DNA of 64,000 nt from Wenzhouxiangella limi (GTDB taxonomy: Bacteria; Pseudomonadota; Gammaproteobacteria; Xanthomonadales; Wenzhouxiangellaceae): positions 124,001 to 188,000 of the forward strand of contig NZ_JAAGSC010000040.1 in the NCBI RefSeq assembly GCF_010499265.1, given 5' to 3'. Below, piece by piece: positions 35,004 through 44,853 of this stretch. The notes beneath the pieces were generated by a model. It was not told the origin of the DNA. It saw nothing but the letters and a program-made list of their open reading frames with translations, and made no database searches. Position 1 is the first letter of the stretch; each line of letters opens with the position of its first letter. The position numbers were made by a program, and so were the translations under genes.

Positions 35004-36095
35004 ATGAAATCAGAGAAATCTGCAAAATCCAGCAAAATCCGCAAGACTGGCCGCAGGATTGCCGCGATGACGGCACTGATCCTGGTGGCCGCGATGGTGG
35101 TGCCGCTGAGTGGATACGTCTACGTTGCCTTCGCTCAGGACAGTGCCGTTGCACAGACCGCTCCACCCAGCGATCCATGGGCAGAAGAAGTCAACCCGCG
35201 CTCGGAAGTCTGGCGCGAAGGGCGCCAGGCGACAGAGGGCACCAGCGTGATCAAGGGCACCGGCGCGAACGTGCTCATGCAAAGCGGCGGCGAAAACTTC
35301 CGCCAGATCCGCATGGGACCGGTTGCGACCTACCTGCCCTGGTACCTGGCGGTGATGATCGGCGCGGTGGCGCTGTTCTACATCATCTCCGGGGGCGGTG
35401 AAAAACTCGAATCTACTTCGGGCAAGCGCGTTCCGCGATGGTCAGGGTTCGATATTGCCCTCCACTGGTTCGTGGCCATCCTTTTCCTGGTGCTTGCGAT
35501 CACCGGGCTCAGCCTGCTGTTTGGACGCGCGGTGCTGATTCCGCTGTTGGGGCCCGAAGGATTCGCGGCCTGGGCACTGGCCTCGAAAAACATTCACAAT
35601 TACGGCGGTGCGTTTTTCACCGTTGGCATTGTGGTGATGATCGTGGCCTGGATGCGCTACAACATTCCCGACGGCACGGACGTCAAGTGGCTGCTCAAGG
35701 GCGGGGCCTTTGGCAAGCATTTGCCGGCCGGGCGAATGAACGGCGGGGAAAAGGCCTGGTTCTGGGTCAATGTGGGTGCCGGCATCATCGTCTGCGCGAC
35801 CGGCATCATGATGATCAATCCGCAGATTTTCGAGACCCGGGAGCTGTTCCAGTGGAACCTGATCATCCATGCGGTGGTGGCGATTCTATGGCTGGGCGCG
35901 AGCTTCGGCCACATGTATATGGCGACGCTCGGCGCACCCGGTTCCATGGACGCCATGACCAAGGGTCACGTCAGTTCCGAGTGGGCCAAAGTGCATCACG
36001 ATCTCTGGTACGACGAAGTCAAGGATCAGGAGTTCGACGCTGAAGAAGGCCGTGGCACTTCGCCTGGGGCAGGTGCGTCGACCAGTTCCGCCTGA
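35004..36095 (+). CDS. fdhC: Formate dehydrogenase gamma (cytochrome b556) subunit (copy 1)
   Basis: 363 residues. An N-terminal hydrophobic segment (about 17-45) is followed by a periplasmic stretch and four further membrane helices. Candidate heme b His residues appear in IALHWFVAIL, the HNYGG segment and IIHAVVAILWLG. It anchors the enzyme and passes electrons to quinone. TTGGAG precedes ATG. It ends the operon at a strong terminator. Confidence 0.93.
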   Translation: MKSEKSAKSSKIRKTGRRIAAMTALILVAAMVVPLSGYVYVAFAQDSAVAQTAPPSDPWAEEVNPRSEVWREGRQATEGTSVIKGTGANVLMQSGGENFRQIRMGPVATYLPWYLAVMIGAVALFYIISGGGEKLESTSGKRVPRWSGFDIALHWFVAILFLVLAITGLSLLFGRAVLIPLLGPEGFAAWALASKNIHNYGGAFFTVGIVVMIVAWMRYNIPDGTDVKWLLKGGAFGKHLPAGRMNGGEKAWFWVNVGAGIIVCATGIMMINPQIFETRELFQWNLIIHAVVAILWLGASFGHMYMATLGAPGSMDAMTKGHVSSEWAKVHHDLWYDEVKDQEFDAEEGRGTSPGAGASTSSA

Positions 36096-36117
36096 TCAGA
36101 CTCCTTCAGGTGGAATG

Positions 36118-36147
36118 AAAAATAGCCGGCGATTGCCGGCTATTTTT
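36118..36147. terminator. Bidirectional rho-independent terminator
   Basis: Perfect arms AAAAATAGCCGGC and GCCGGCTATTTTT around a GATT loop. U-tracts exist on both strands. It serves fdhC from the left and the biotin/lipoate-ligase-like gene from the right, and separates these convergent units. Confidence 0.92.
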
Positions 36148-36149
36148 TG

Positions 36150-36905
36150 TCAGAGCCCAAAAAATTCATTCAGTGCGATCCGACGTGGTCCGGTCGCCGT
36201 TTCAACCACGAGTTGGCCTTCTTCGTCGACATCCTGCAACGCGCCCGCCAACGTCTCATCTTCGTCCAGTTCGACGAGAACCGACTCACCGGGCACGCCC
36301 CACCGTCCGCGCATTGCGCCCAGAATGGCCGGCAGCCCTTCCTCGTCCCAGCGGTTGATCCAGTGCAGGAATTCGCGCGCGAAGCTCTGCAGCAGCGCTG
36401 CGGGTGTGAGTTCCGGGTTGCCACCTTCGACCTGAACGCAGCCAGCGTCGATCACTTCGGCCGGTTCCTTGCCCACGTTGACCGAGACCCCAAGTACCAG
36501 CCAGCCTTCTTCCAAATTACGCCGCAGCGAGACCCCCCCGACTTTCGAGCCGCTCAGCAGCAGGTCATTCGGCCAGCGATATCGCAAGTCAGTCATCGGG
36601 ACGACCGCCTCGGCGATGGCCATCCCCATCGATAGAAGGCCGATGAGCGCGATCTGACCCGCGGCCTCGGGTGCAAATTCAGGCTCCAGGATCAGAGCCA
36701 GGTACAGCCCCTGATCCGGCGAGTACCAGGTTTTGCCCGGACGGAAATCTCCGGGCAGCTGTTGGGTGGTCCACACCAAGGTTCCCTCGGTACCCCCCTG
36801 ACGGGCCAGCTGCACCGTGGCTTCAAGCGCATTGGAAGAATCATCCAGCGCGACCAGTTCGTAAGCCGCTGGCAGCTCTAACGGTTCCTGTATTTCGTGT
36901 TTCAT
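36150..36905 (-). CDS. Biotin/lipoate protein ligase-like protein
   Basis: 251 residues from ATG 36905. The BirA/LplA-like catalytic fold is indicated by TWYSPDQGLYLALIL and RWPNDLLLSGSKVGGV (the Lys in this motif is conserved in ligases). The glycine-arginine-rich ATP/biotin loop of BirA is replaced by LPGDFRPGK, and no DNA-binding domain exists. The C-terminal SH3-like part is present. It could ligate lipoate or biotin, or be an inactive paralog. It starts one base past the stop of the TPR gene, so they form an operon. Confidence 0.8.
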   Translation of the reverse strand: MKHEIQEPLELPAAYELVALDDSSNALEATVQLARQGGTEGTLVWTTQQLPGDFRPGKTWYSPDQGLYLALILEPEFAPEAAGQIALIGLLSMGMAIAEAVVPMTDLRYRWPNDLLLSGSKVGGVSLRRNLEEGWLVLGVSVNVGKEPAEVIDAGCVQVEGGNPELTPAALLQSFAREFLHWINRWDEEGLPAILGAMRGRWGVPGESVLVELDEDETLAGALQDVDEEGQLVVETATGPRRIALNEFFGL

Positions 36906-36906
36906 T

Positions 36907-39261
36907 TCAGTGTAGCTTCTGCGAGTTGGAATCCAGCGATTCAAGCAGACGACGAAGCTTCTGGACCGGAGCGGAAATCATCCCCAGCGTGTGATCGTGT
37001 GCTGCCAGCGCGTGATGCAGCACCTCGCGCGCCTGCTCCGGTCGACCGCCGTCGCGCAGGAGCGCGGCCAGTGTTCCTGCCGCTTCCATGTACAGCGCAT
37101 CGGTCCGCCCGGCGATTCGTTCGGTACTTTCCATGACATGTACCAGCAGCGGTTCGGCCAGCTCCGGTTTGCCGCCATCGGCATACAGTTGCGCCAGGCC
37201 GCCGATGGCCGTCAGCGTATGTGGATGCTCCGCACCCACCAGGCCGCGCCATATTTCTATGTCGGACCGGTACAAGGCCTCGGCGTCACCCCACTGCCCG
37301 CGATCACGTAGCAGGTCAGCCAGGCTTAACAGCGTGGTCGCAAACGCCGGGCTCTCGTTACCGCTGACCTTGTCCCAGGCATCCAGCGCCCTGCGGAGCA
37401 GCTGCTCGGCCTCGTCGGTCTTGCCCGCCGATTCCAGCACGGTGGCGAGGTTATGCAGGCTGCTCGCGGTATCGGAGTGATGTTCGCCGTGAAGTGCAAG
37501 GCGAATGGTCAAGGCACGCCGGTAAAGCTGTTCGGCCTCCTTGAACTGCTGGCGCGCGTCGAGCAGCGTGGCCAGATTGTTCAGGCAGGCTGCCGTGGCA
37601 GCGTGATCCGGACCAAAAGCGTTTTCGGTGATCTTCAGTGCCTCGCGATAGAGCGGCTCGGCTTCGGCGTAGTTTGCGCCCATATAGTGCACATTCGCCA
37701 GCTGATCGCAGGCGCTGGCGGTGTTGGGGTGACGCGCACCGAGGCACGCGCGGGCCAGTTTCAGCGCTCGGGAGCAGAGATCAGCGGCCTCCTTGAGCTC
37801 GCCGGCCGCCTTGTGCACCGCCGCCAGATTGTTTAACCACGGTATCAGCCGGCTGTCGGCCTGGCCCAGGCTTTGCTCCAGTGCCTGGATGCCGGCGCGA
37901 TAGTTTTGCACTGCGGCCGAAAGATCGCCCAGCTCTTCGTGCTCACAAGCTACCCGGTGGCGCACGCTCTCGGTCTCTGGCCGGCCGGGTCCAATCGACT
38001 CCTCGCGCAAGGCCAGGGCCTGAAGCAGCAGTTTCAAGCGCTCGTTGTCGACCGTTTCCGGATGGCTTCCAAGTCTTTCCAGCAACGCGGCCTGGCCGTC
38101 GCTATCGCCGCTGGCCAGTGCTGCCGTCAGGCTGGCCTGCAGCCAGTCCCTGGGCACCGCCTGGCCACTGCCGGCTTCCACCAGCGAGATCACCCCCAGC
38201 AGTACGTCCGGTTCGAACGGGTTCTGATTGAAGGCCTGGGCCAGCTGATCGACCATCAGCTGCTGGTCGCCCAGCCGCCGCCAGAAGCCCAGCGCCTCGA
38301 ATCGATTATTGGCCTGGCGGCAGTCTGTGAGCCATTGCGGGTCGATCAGCCCCTGCAGCAGCCGTTCGGCGTGACCGGCTTGGGCGTAATGCCAGCGCTC
38401 GAGCAGTCGCGCGGGTATTGTCCCGCTATCGGCGTAATGCGCGCCCAGCCGCAGGTGCAGCCGCTGCCGTGCACCGTGGTCGGCGAGGCTGCCGGCCGCC
38501 GCCAGGGCCCGGGCACTTGTGCCGGCCAGAATGCAGCGCTCCGAAGACCGCGCCAGCAGCGGGGCGAGCGCTTCGAGCACCGGCTCGACCGGAAACGAGC
38601 ACAACTCTTCCAGATCGGCCAGATCCAGCCCGCTGCGCGCTGCCCAAAGCCATTCCGCGACTTCGCGTGCTTCCGGTTGGGCCAGAATCTCGCGCCCTTG
38701 TTCGCGCAACGCCCGCGAATCACCGCTGCCTGCATGCTCGACGGCGAAGTCTGCGCGCTCGCGGCAGAGCTCCGCGCTGGGGCCGGGTTTGACCGCGATG
38801 ACGACCTTGACCCCGGTCGGCAGCCAGGCGGGCAGCCAATCCAGATCCGGTTCCAGGCCGTTGCGGCTCAGCTCCTGCCCGTCGGCAATCCCGATGCAAA
38901 GGTCACCACCGGCCGCGGCGCGCGCCAGCCAGTTCGGCAGGGCCTCGCGCTGGATTTCGGCGTCGCTGGGAACAGGGTCGGGAAAACCGCTGGTCTGGCG
39001 AATCCAGTCCATCAACCGCCACAAAAACGCGTCGGGGTTCCCGGCCTCCCCGCCAAGCCCGGCATGATGGAAGAAAAACCGCTTACCGAAGCCACTTCCC
39101 GTTGCCAGCAATCGCGCGGCTTTGCCGGAATCGCCGGGGCCGATCAAAAGCGTGGTTCCGTCTTCCAGCGCCAATGGTTCGGACCCAGCATGATCGGCTG
39201 CCGCACGGAATGTGGTCATCAGTCGATCTTCCGGGAGGCGTGCAGGCTCGCGATCGGTCAT
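36907..39261 (-). CDS. STAND-like NTPase-TPR repeat protein with degraded P-loop
   Basis: 784 residues. N-terminal P-loop-like region (LLIGPGDSGKAA, 39-49) with the canonical Ser/Thr replaced by Ala, and a helical region resembling winged-helix domains of STAND proteins (about 200-330). The C-terminal half (about 420-770) is a row of about eight kinesin-light-chain-like TPRs (AEPLYREALKI, AEQLYRRALTI, ALYRSDIEIWRG). A scaffold or sensor role is likely; ATP hydrolysis is doubtful. It is coupled to the ligase-like gene. Its relation to FDH is positional only. Confidence 0.75.
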   Translation of the reverse strand: MTDREPARLPEDRLMTTFRAAADHAGSEPLALEDGTTLLIGPGDSGKAARLLATGSGFGKRFFFHHAGLGGEAGNPDAFLWRLMDWIRQTSGFPDPVPSDAEIQREALPNWLARAAAGGDLCIGIADGQELSRNGLEPDLDWLPAWLPTGVKVVIAVKPGPSAELCRERADFAVEHAGSGDSRALREQGREILAQPEAREVAEWLWAARSGLDLADLEELCSFPVEPVLEALAPLLARSSERCILAGTSARALAAAGSLADHGARQRLHLRLGAHYADSGTIPARLLERWHYAQAGHAERLLQGLIDPQWLTDCRQANNRFEALGFWRRLGDQQLMVDQLAQAFNQNPFEPDVLLGVISLVEAGSGQAVPRDWLQASLTAALASGDSDGQAALLERLGSHPETVDNERLKLLLQALALREESIGPGRPETESVRHRVACEHEELGDLSAAVQNYRAGIQALEQSLGQADSRLIPWLNNLAAVHKAAGELKEAADLCSRALKLARACLGARHPNTASACDQLANVHYMGANYAEAEPLYREALKITENAFGPDHAATAACLNNLATLLDARQQFKEAEQLYRRALTIRLALHGEHHSDTASSLHNLATVLESAGKTDEAEQLLRRALDAWDKVSGNESPAFATTLLSLADLLRDRGQWGDAEALYRSDIEIWRGLVGAEHPHTLTAIGGLAQLYADGGKPELAEPLLVHVMESTERIAGRTDALYMEAAGTLAALLRDGGRPEQAREVLHHALAAHDHTLGMISAPVQKLRRLLESLDSNSQKLH

Positions 39262-39430
39262 TGGAAATTCCGCATAACAAGATCTGGTATCGATTGATTA
39301 TGCATCAACCGGTGGTCGTTCCAAGTGCGGATCTGAGCTTGTCACTGCAACGTAACCGCCGTAAGGCACGCTTGCTGCCAGGTTTTGCCGGGCACGATCC
39401 CCTTCCCTCGATTATCAGGTCGGAGTCAAT

Positions 39431-41767
39431 ATGCTTATGACCCACGATTGTCATCGCCGCGGGCCGCGCCATCACGGGCTGCTCGTGCTTGCCGTGCTGT
39501 CGTTGGCCGCCTGTGACAGGGTGGACAACGATGCCGCCCAGCATTCCGCCGCACAAACAACCGCTGTCGCTCCGGCGCCATCGCGACCGATCGACCGTCA
39601 GACCGCTTTTCGAATTCGCGGCGACGCCGACGCCGGGCTCAACGTCGATGAGGGCTGGGCCGCTCCAGTCAATCAGGCGGCCACGGTTCTCGCCGACCGT
39701 CCGTTTCGGCTGCGCTTCGAGGTGGAGGCGGGCGAGCACGATACCGCGCCCCGGCAGTACCGTCTTGAATTTCGGCGCAATAATGGTGAGTGGAGGCCGC
39801 TGCCGGCGGAGAATTTTCCGCAGCCGGCAAAACTGCTGGAACTGGGGCTGGACCCCTCGGCCCAGGGTCCGATCGAACGGCTATGGCGGTTTGTGCAAGG
39901 CACGCCTTCGGCGATGCGCTGGCGCGACGAGGAGGACGGGTATCTGCGCGTTGAGACCGAAGACGAGCCGCTGCTGGCGCTCGCCCGCTATCGGACACCG
40001 TGGCAGCAGCGCGAGTTTGCCCTCGAGCTGCGGCTGAGCGAGGACGACCAGGCCCGGATCGGACTGGTGTTTGATTATCTGGACAGCGAAAACCATTCAC
40101 GCGTCGAAGTGGTGCGGCCGAGCACGGTTCGGGTGATTCAGCGCGCCGACGGGACAGACACCGTGATTGCAGAGCACCGGACCGAAGTCGAGTCCGGTCG
40201 ATGGCTGGAGATGAAGACGCTTTTCGACGGCGCGGAACTGGAGGTGGAGTTCGACGACGATCGCCTGGTCTTTAGCGAAACGCTGGCTTCGGAACCGGCG
40301 CCCATGCTTGGGTTGTTTGTGCCCGAAAACACGCTGGCCGCGGTTCGATCGGTCGGCATCGAAGGCGAACCGCGCACGCCGCGCACAAGCATTATCGCCA
40401 GCAAGGTCTTTGCCCACGAGGCGCCGACACAGGATTTGTTGTCAGTTTCCAAGCGAGCGTTTTCAGGCGGGGCAGGGGTCAGCTTCGCCGAGCAGACCCC
40501 TGCCTGGAGCGGCGCCGGCGGTCACGGCGAATGGGAGTTTCCGCTCGTGATTCGCTACTTTTCCGACGACGCGGTCATCAACGAAACGGGCGATCGCTTC
40601 GACTATCGGCTGGTTGATGCCAGCGGAGCTGTCCTACCCAATGAGTCCATGGCTTCGGTGACGCTGGAAGTCCCCGACGGCCACCTTGGCGGTACGTTCG
40701 TCGAAACGCCGATGCGCATCGGCCCGTGGCAGGCCGAAACCGGGGCGCTGTATTTCCTGATGGAACCGGCCGAGACCTGGAACGCGCTGATGGCGGTCAA
40801 GTCATCCGACGACGGCCGGACATGGCGGGAGATGGACGGCGGTCATCGACCGCAGACCGGCGATCTCGAGGGCTTCGGATCGGTGCTGGTCGAGGACCGC
40901 ATCCACATGCTGCACCAGACCTCCGATGACGTCTGGTACCACGTCTTCAATACCGCCGATCATCGACTAGCGCCCGATACCTGGGCTATAAGCGATGAAC
41001 GCGTTGCCTCGCCGCCGGAACCGCCCACCCAGGTGGCCGACATCGCGGTGCGCTCCGAGGGCAGCGTGGTGGCGGTATACGGCGGGCCGGACAAGCTCCG
41101 TTTCCGCATCCGCTCGGCGCAAGGCGAGTGGGGCGAAGAGCGGGTGATCGATCCGGAAACCAGCGCGGTCCTGTCCGGTCCGACCGTCGTGCTGGGCGGC
41201 AACGACGAGGTCCACCTGGCCTATACCGACAGCGACGGTAATGCCTGGTATCGAAAAATCCTGCGCGACAATGCTTTGACCGATCGGGTCAGGGTCTCGG
41301 ATGAACTCGGCACGGCAAGCGAAGACGTCGGTTCGATCCTGCCGCTGCTGCACCTGCCCGACAGTGATTCGATCAGCCTGATCTACCGAACGCGCGACGG
41401 TCTGCTCTTCGAGCGGCGCGTGGGTGCCGACGGGCAGTGGCGCGATCCGGTGCGGGTGTCCGATCGCGCTGTGGTCCAGAACTCGGTTGACTCCGACCAG
41501 GTTGGTGCCGACGCCATAGTTATCGGCGATACGCTGCATGTGCTGCTGATCGAAGAGGGCTCGGGCGAGTTGTTCCATGTCACCCGACGCGCGGACGGGT
41601 GGGAAGAGGTCGGTGTTGTTGTTGGCGATGAGGAAGTTCAGTGGGTTCGCGGCAGCCGGGTCGCTTTGTCCGACGGTGGGTTGGCCTACGGCTATGTCTA
41701 CGATGGCGGTGCAGACGGCGGCTCGGGCAAGAATCGCTATGGCCAAATCGTTATCAAGGCGCCTTGA
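39431..41767 (+). CDS. Large lipoprotein with Asp-box-like repeats
   Basis: 778 residues with lipobox SLAAC (C28). A beta-rich concanavalin-like region is likely at about 130-300. The later part (about 350-778) has propeller-like repeats with an Asp-box-type motif SSDDGRTW near 457. This suggests a surface sugar-binding or hydrolase-like protein; no catalytic residues can be named. It stands 62-92 bases before a TonB-dependent receptor gene on the same strand, so the two may form a nutrient-uptake pair. Confidence 0.7.
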   Translation: MLMTHDCHRRGPRHHGLLVLAVLSLAACDRVDNDAAQHSAAQTTAVAPAPSRPIDRQTAFRIRGDADAGLNVDEGWAAPVNQAATVLADRPFRLRFEVEAGEHDTAPRQYRLEFRRNNGEWRPLPAENFPQPAKLLELGLDPSAQGPIERLWRFVQGTPSAMRWRDEEDGYLRVETEDEPLLALARYRTPWQQREFALELRLSEDDQARIGLVFDYLDSENHSRVEVVRPSTVRVIQRADGTDTVIAEHRTEVESGRWLEMKTLFDGAELEVEFDDDRLVFSETLASEPAPMLGLFVPENTLAAVRSVGIEGEPRTPRTSIIASKVFAHEAPTQDLLSVSKRAFSGGAGVSFAEQTPAWSGAGGHGEWEFPLVIRYFSDDAVINETGDRFDYRLVDASGAVLPNESMASVTLEVPDGHLGGTFVETPMRIGPWQAETGALYFLMEPAETWNALMAVKSSDDGRTWREMDGGHRPQTGDLEGFGSVLVEDRIHMLHQTSDDVWYHVFNTADHRLAPDTWAISDERVASPPEPPTQVADIAVRSEGSVVAVYGGPDKLRFRIRSAQGEWGEERVIDPETSAVLSGPTVVLGGNDEVHLAYTDSDGNAWYRKILRDNALTDRVRVSDELGTASEDVGSILPLLHLPDSDSISLIYRTRDGLLFERRVGADGQWRDPVRVSDRAVVQNSVDSDQVGADAIVIGDTLHVLLIEEGSGELFHVTRRADGWEEVGVVVGDEEVQWVRGSRVALSDGGLAYGYVYDGGADGGSGKNRYGQIVIKAP

Positions 41768-41859
41768 TATGCCGGTGTCATAAATCTTCAAACGGCTGAC
41801 ATTGGACTGAAATACTCGCGCCATAGCCTGTGAAGCTGAATTCACACGGCTTCTTCGTT

Positions 41860-44652
41860 ATGCATTTCTTCCGCCTGATCCTGACCGCGCTGCTCCTGAC
41901 CATCAGCATGAATGCGTTGGCCCAGCAGCCCACTGGCCGTATCACCGGCACCGTCGAAAGCGCGACCGAGAGCTTCAAGTTTCAGGGCGCGACGGTTCGC
42001 ATCGTCGGGACCGATCGCCGCACCGCCACCGATCGCGATGGGCGTTTTCGCTTCAGCGGTCTGGCCGCGGGCGACTACGAGCTGAGAGTCGAGTACGTCG
42101 GCGTGCCGGCAAAAACCGTCTCGGTCAGCGTTGCGGCCGGTGAAGCCACCGAGCTGGCCGTAGCGCTGGATCAGGACCTGGACCGGATCATGGTGGTCGG
42201 TCAGAAGGCCAGGCAGGGCGCTGCGCTGTCGCGCGAGCGGGCTGCGATCAACAACATCAACGTGCTGTCCGCCGACGCCATCGGCCAGTTCCCCGACAAC
42301 AACGTGGCCGAGGCGCTGCAGCGCGTCTCCGGGCTGTCGCTGGAACGCGACCAGGGGGAAGGCCGCTTCGCCATCATTCGCGGCGCCAACGCCAACTTCA
42401 ACACCACCACCGTCAACGGCCTGCGCATTCCTGGTCCGGAAGACGACAGCCGGGCCGTCAACCTGGACGTGGTCTCCTCGGATCTGGTCGACAGCGTCGA
42501 GATCTCCAAATCGCTGATGCCGGACCAGGATGCCGACGCCGTCGGCGGCAACATCGAAATCAGCACCTTAAGCGGCTTCGATCTGGGCAACTCACTGCGC
42601 GCCTCGGTCGAAGGCAGCTACAACGAGAAACTGGAAAAAACCAGCCCCCGTGCCTCGCTGACCGGTACGCGACTGCTCAGCGTCGGCAACGGCGTCGATA
42701 ACCTCGCCATTTCCGGCTCGGTGAACTACTTCGACCGCACGTTCGCCGTCGACAACGTCGAAGCCGGTATCTGGCCGGAATTCGAACTCGCCGACGGCAG
42801 CGTTGTTCGAGTGCCCGAAGCCGCCGAGCAGCGCGACTACGAGCTCAGCCGCGAACGCGTGGGCGGGGTCTTTAACGTCGAGTTCCGTCCCGACGATCAA
42901 GCGCAGTACTACCTGCGTACGCTCTACAGCGAGTTCTCCGACAACGAAATCGAGCTCGAGCACGAATACATCTTCGAAGATGCAACACCGGTCGAGATCA
43001 GCGCCGACGGCGGGCTGTTCAGCGACGGCGAGGTCGAGCGTCGCGGCAAGGAAACCACCGCCACGCGCGAAATTTTTTCGCTGAGCGTGGGCGGTGAGAA
43101 CAACTTCGACCGCTGGCTGGTCGACTACCAGGCCGGCTACGCCGAGGCCAGCACCTCCGAACCGTTTTCGCTCGGCACCGCGCTGATCGCCGAAGGCCTG
43201 GACATCGGCTACGACTTCACCGGCAGCGGCGGCCGCGAAGCGCCCAACCTGTTCGGAACCGATCTCGGCTCGCTTGAGGATCTCACCGCCTACGAGCTTG
43301 ATCTGGTCGAACTGGAAAGCGATGAGACGCAAGAAGAAGAACTTTCTCTTGCGCTCAACTTTACCCGTGAACTGTCCTGGGGCAACAACCCGGGCCGCCT
43401 CAAGTTTGGCGCCAAGGTGCGATCGCGCGAGAAATTCAACGACGCCAACAACTCCAACTTTGTCGATTTCGGCGGTGACTTCACCCTGGCCGACCTGGCC
43501 GGTCCGGGCGAGCGCGATTACCCGCTGGGCCGATTCGGCCCTTACGTCAGCACCAGTGTCCTGCGCGACTTCTACCGCGCCAACGGCGCCGATTTCGAAA
43601 TCGATCCGGTCGATTTCCTGCTCGACAGCGAAGGCGAGGACTACAGCCTGGAAGAAGACATCTACAGCGCCTACGTCATGACCGATGTCACCTTTGGTCA
43701 GCTCGACCTGCTGGCCGGCCTGCGGGTCGAGTCCACCGACATTTCCCAGTCCGGCTTCCGCGCGATCGTCAACGAGGATGCCGGCGACGGCATTCCCACC
43801 ATCGAGCCGTTCTCGGCCGACAACGACTACACCGATTTCTTCCCCAACCTGCAGGCGCTGTATACGATCAACAACAACTGGCAGCTCAGAGCGGCCTACA
43901 CCCGCAGCATGGGCCGGCCCGGCTTCGAGGACGCCGGCGCCCGCCAGGTGGTCGAAATCGAGGGTGGCGAGACCGTCGCCGAGATCGGCAACCCGGACCT
44001 GAAACCGTTCTACTCGAATAACTTCGACCTCGAGCTCAGCTACTTCGATGACGGCGCCCTGGGCGCGGCCTCGGTCGGCATCTTCTACAAGGATATCGAA
44101 GACTTTTTCGTCAGCACCAATATCGCCGGTCAGCCGCCGTTCGAAGATTTCGACGAGGTCTCGGCCGTGGTCAACGGCGACCAGGGCGAGATCTTCGGCG
44201 TCGAGCTCAACTACATCCAGGAATTCGCCTTTTTGCCCGCCCCGTTTGACGGGCTGCTGCTGCTCGCCAACTACACCTGGATCGATTCCGAGGCCGAAGT
44301 GCCGTTCCGCGACAGCAAACTGCCGTTCCCGCAGCAGTCCGACAATATTGCCAACATCGCGCTGGGTTACGACGGCGGCCCGGTCTCCCTGCGCCTGGCC
44401 CTCAACCACCGCGGCGAATACTTCGACGAAATCGAAGAAGAGGACGACCCCAGCCAGGATCGCTACGTCAGCGCCGAAACCCGCCTCGACTTCACCTCGA
44501 AGTACCAGTTCACCGAAACTGTCACGGGGATACTGAACGTATCCAACATCACCGACGAGCCCTTCTACGCCTTCCTCGGCGACAAGCGCTTCGCCAACCA
44601 GTACGACGAGTTCGGCCGGACCGTGGAGTTCGGGCTCGAGGTGCGTTTCTGA
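41860..44652 (+). CDS. TonB-dependent receptor (Xanthomonas/Caulobacter type)
   Basis: 930 residues from ATG 41860 (GTG 41830 would add ten). Signal peptide MHFFRLILTALLLTISMNAL. Carboxypeptidase-regulatory-like domain about 25-110. Plug domain with IGQFPDNNVAEALQRVSGL and IRGANANFNTTTVNGL. The barrel ends in the usual aromatic (FGLEVRF). Members of this subgroup often import plant or algal carbohydrates or organic ligands; the cargo is unknown. It is preceded by the Asp-box lipoprotein gene. Confidence 0.93.
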   Translation: MHFFRLILTALLLTISMNALAQQPTGRITGTVESATESFKFQGATVRIVGTDRRTATDRDGRFRFSGLAAGDYELRVEYVGVPAKTVSVSVAAGEATELAVALDQDLDRIMVVGQKARQGAALSRERAAINNINVLSADAIGQFPDNNVAEALQRVSGLSLERDQGEGRFAIIRGANANFNTTTVNGLRIPGPEDDSRAVNLDVVSSDLVDSVEISKSLMPDQDADAVGGNIEISTLSGFDLGNSLRASVEGSYNEKLEKTSPRASLTGTRLLSVGNGVDNLAISGSVNYFDRTFAVDNVEAGIWPEFELADGSVVRVPEAAEQRDYELSRERVGGVFNVEFRPDDQAQYYLRTLYSEFSDNEIELEHEYIFEDATPVEISADGGLFSDGEVERRGKETTATREIFSLSVGGENNFDRWLVDYQAGYAEASTSEPFSLGTALIAEGLDIGYDFTGSGGREAPNLFGTDLGSLEDLTAYELDLVELESDETQEEELSLALNFTRELSWGNNPGRLKFGAKVRSREKFNDANNSNFVDFGGDFTLADLAGPGERDYPLGRFGPYVSTSVLRDFYRANGADFEIDPVDFLLDSEGEDYSLEEDIYSAYVMTDVTFGQLDLLAGLRVESTDISQSGFRAIVNEDAGDGIPTIEPFSADNDYTDFFPNLQALYTINNNWQLRAAYTRSMGRPGFEDAGARQVVEIEGGETVAEIGNPDLKPFYSNNFDLELSYFDDGALGAASVGIFYKDIEDFFVSTNIAGQPPFEDFDEVSAVVNGDQGEIFGVELNYIQEFAFLPAPFDGLLLLANYTWIDSEAEVPFRDSKLPFPQQSDNIANIALGYDGGPVSLRLALNHRGEYFDEIEEEDDPSQDRYVSAETRLDFTSKYQFTETVTGILNVSNITDEPFYAFLGDKRFANQYDEFGRTVEFGLEVRF

Positions 44653-44741
44653 CCCGGGTCGTACCCTCATCAACTTTTGGCTGATGATTTCTGCCCTCAG
44701 CCACTGCGCGTCAGCCCCAGAACTCCAGAAAAAGCTCATAT

Positions 44742-44783
44742 TTGACTTGGCTCAAGTACCGGCCTGATCGGTCCTGCTACTGT
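44742..44783 (+). promoter_or_regulatory. FNR/CRP-like activator site and promoter of the second fdh operon
   Basis: TTGAC-TTGG-CTCAA (44742-44755), 33 bases from its first base to an extended -10 TGCTACTGT (44775-44783). With +1 near 44790 the site is centred at about -41.5, the class II activation position. The same geometry occurs before tatA. The regulator is inferred to be an FNR/HcpR/Dnr-type protein. Confidence 0.55.
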
Positions 44784-44853
44784 CAGTCCCGCGTTGCTTA
44801 CCACGAGCCTGCCGCTCTTCCCGGCAGGAAATTCAGAAGCTTGGAGAAGAGAG

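Noticed and set aside
39294-39308. FNR box TTGAT...ATCAA upstream of the TPR gene
   Set aside because: The spacer is 5 bases rather than 4, and no -10 element fits at the expected distance.
42592-44739. Open frame of 715 codons on the minus strand over the TonB receptor
   Set aside because: The product is low in diversity and lacks any family resemblance; the plus-strand receptor explains the codon pattern.
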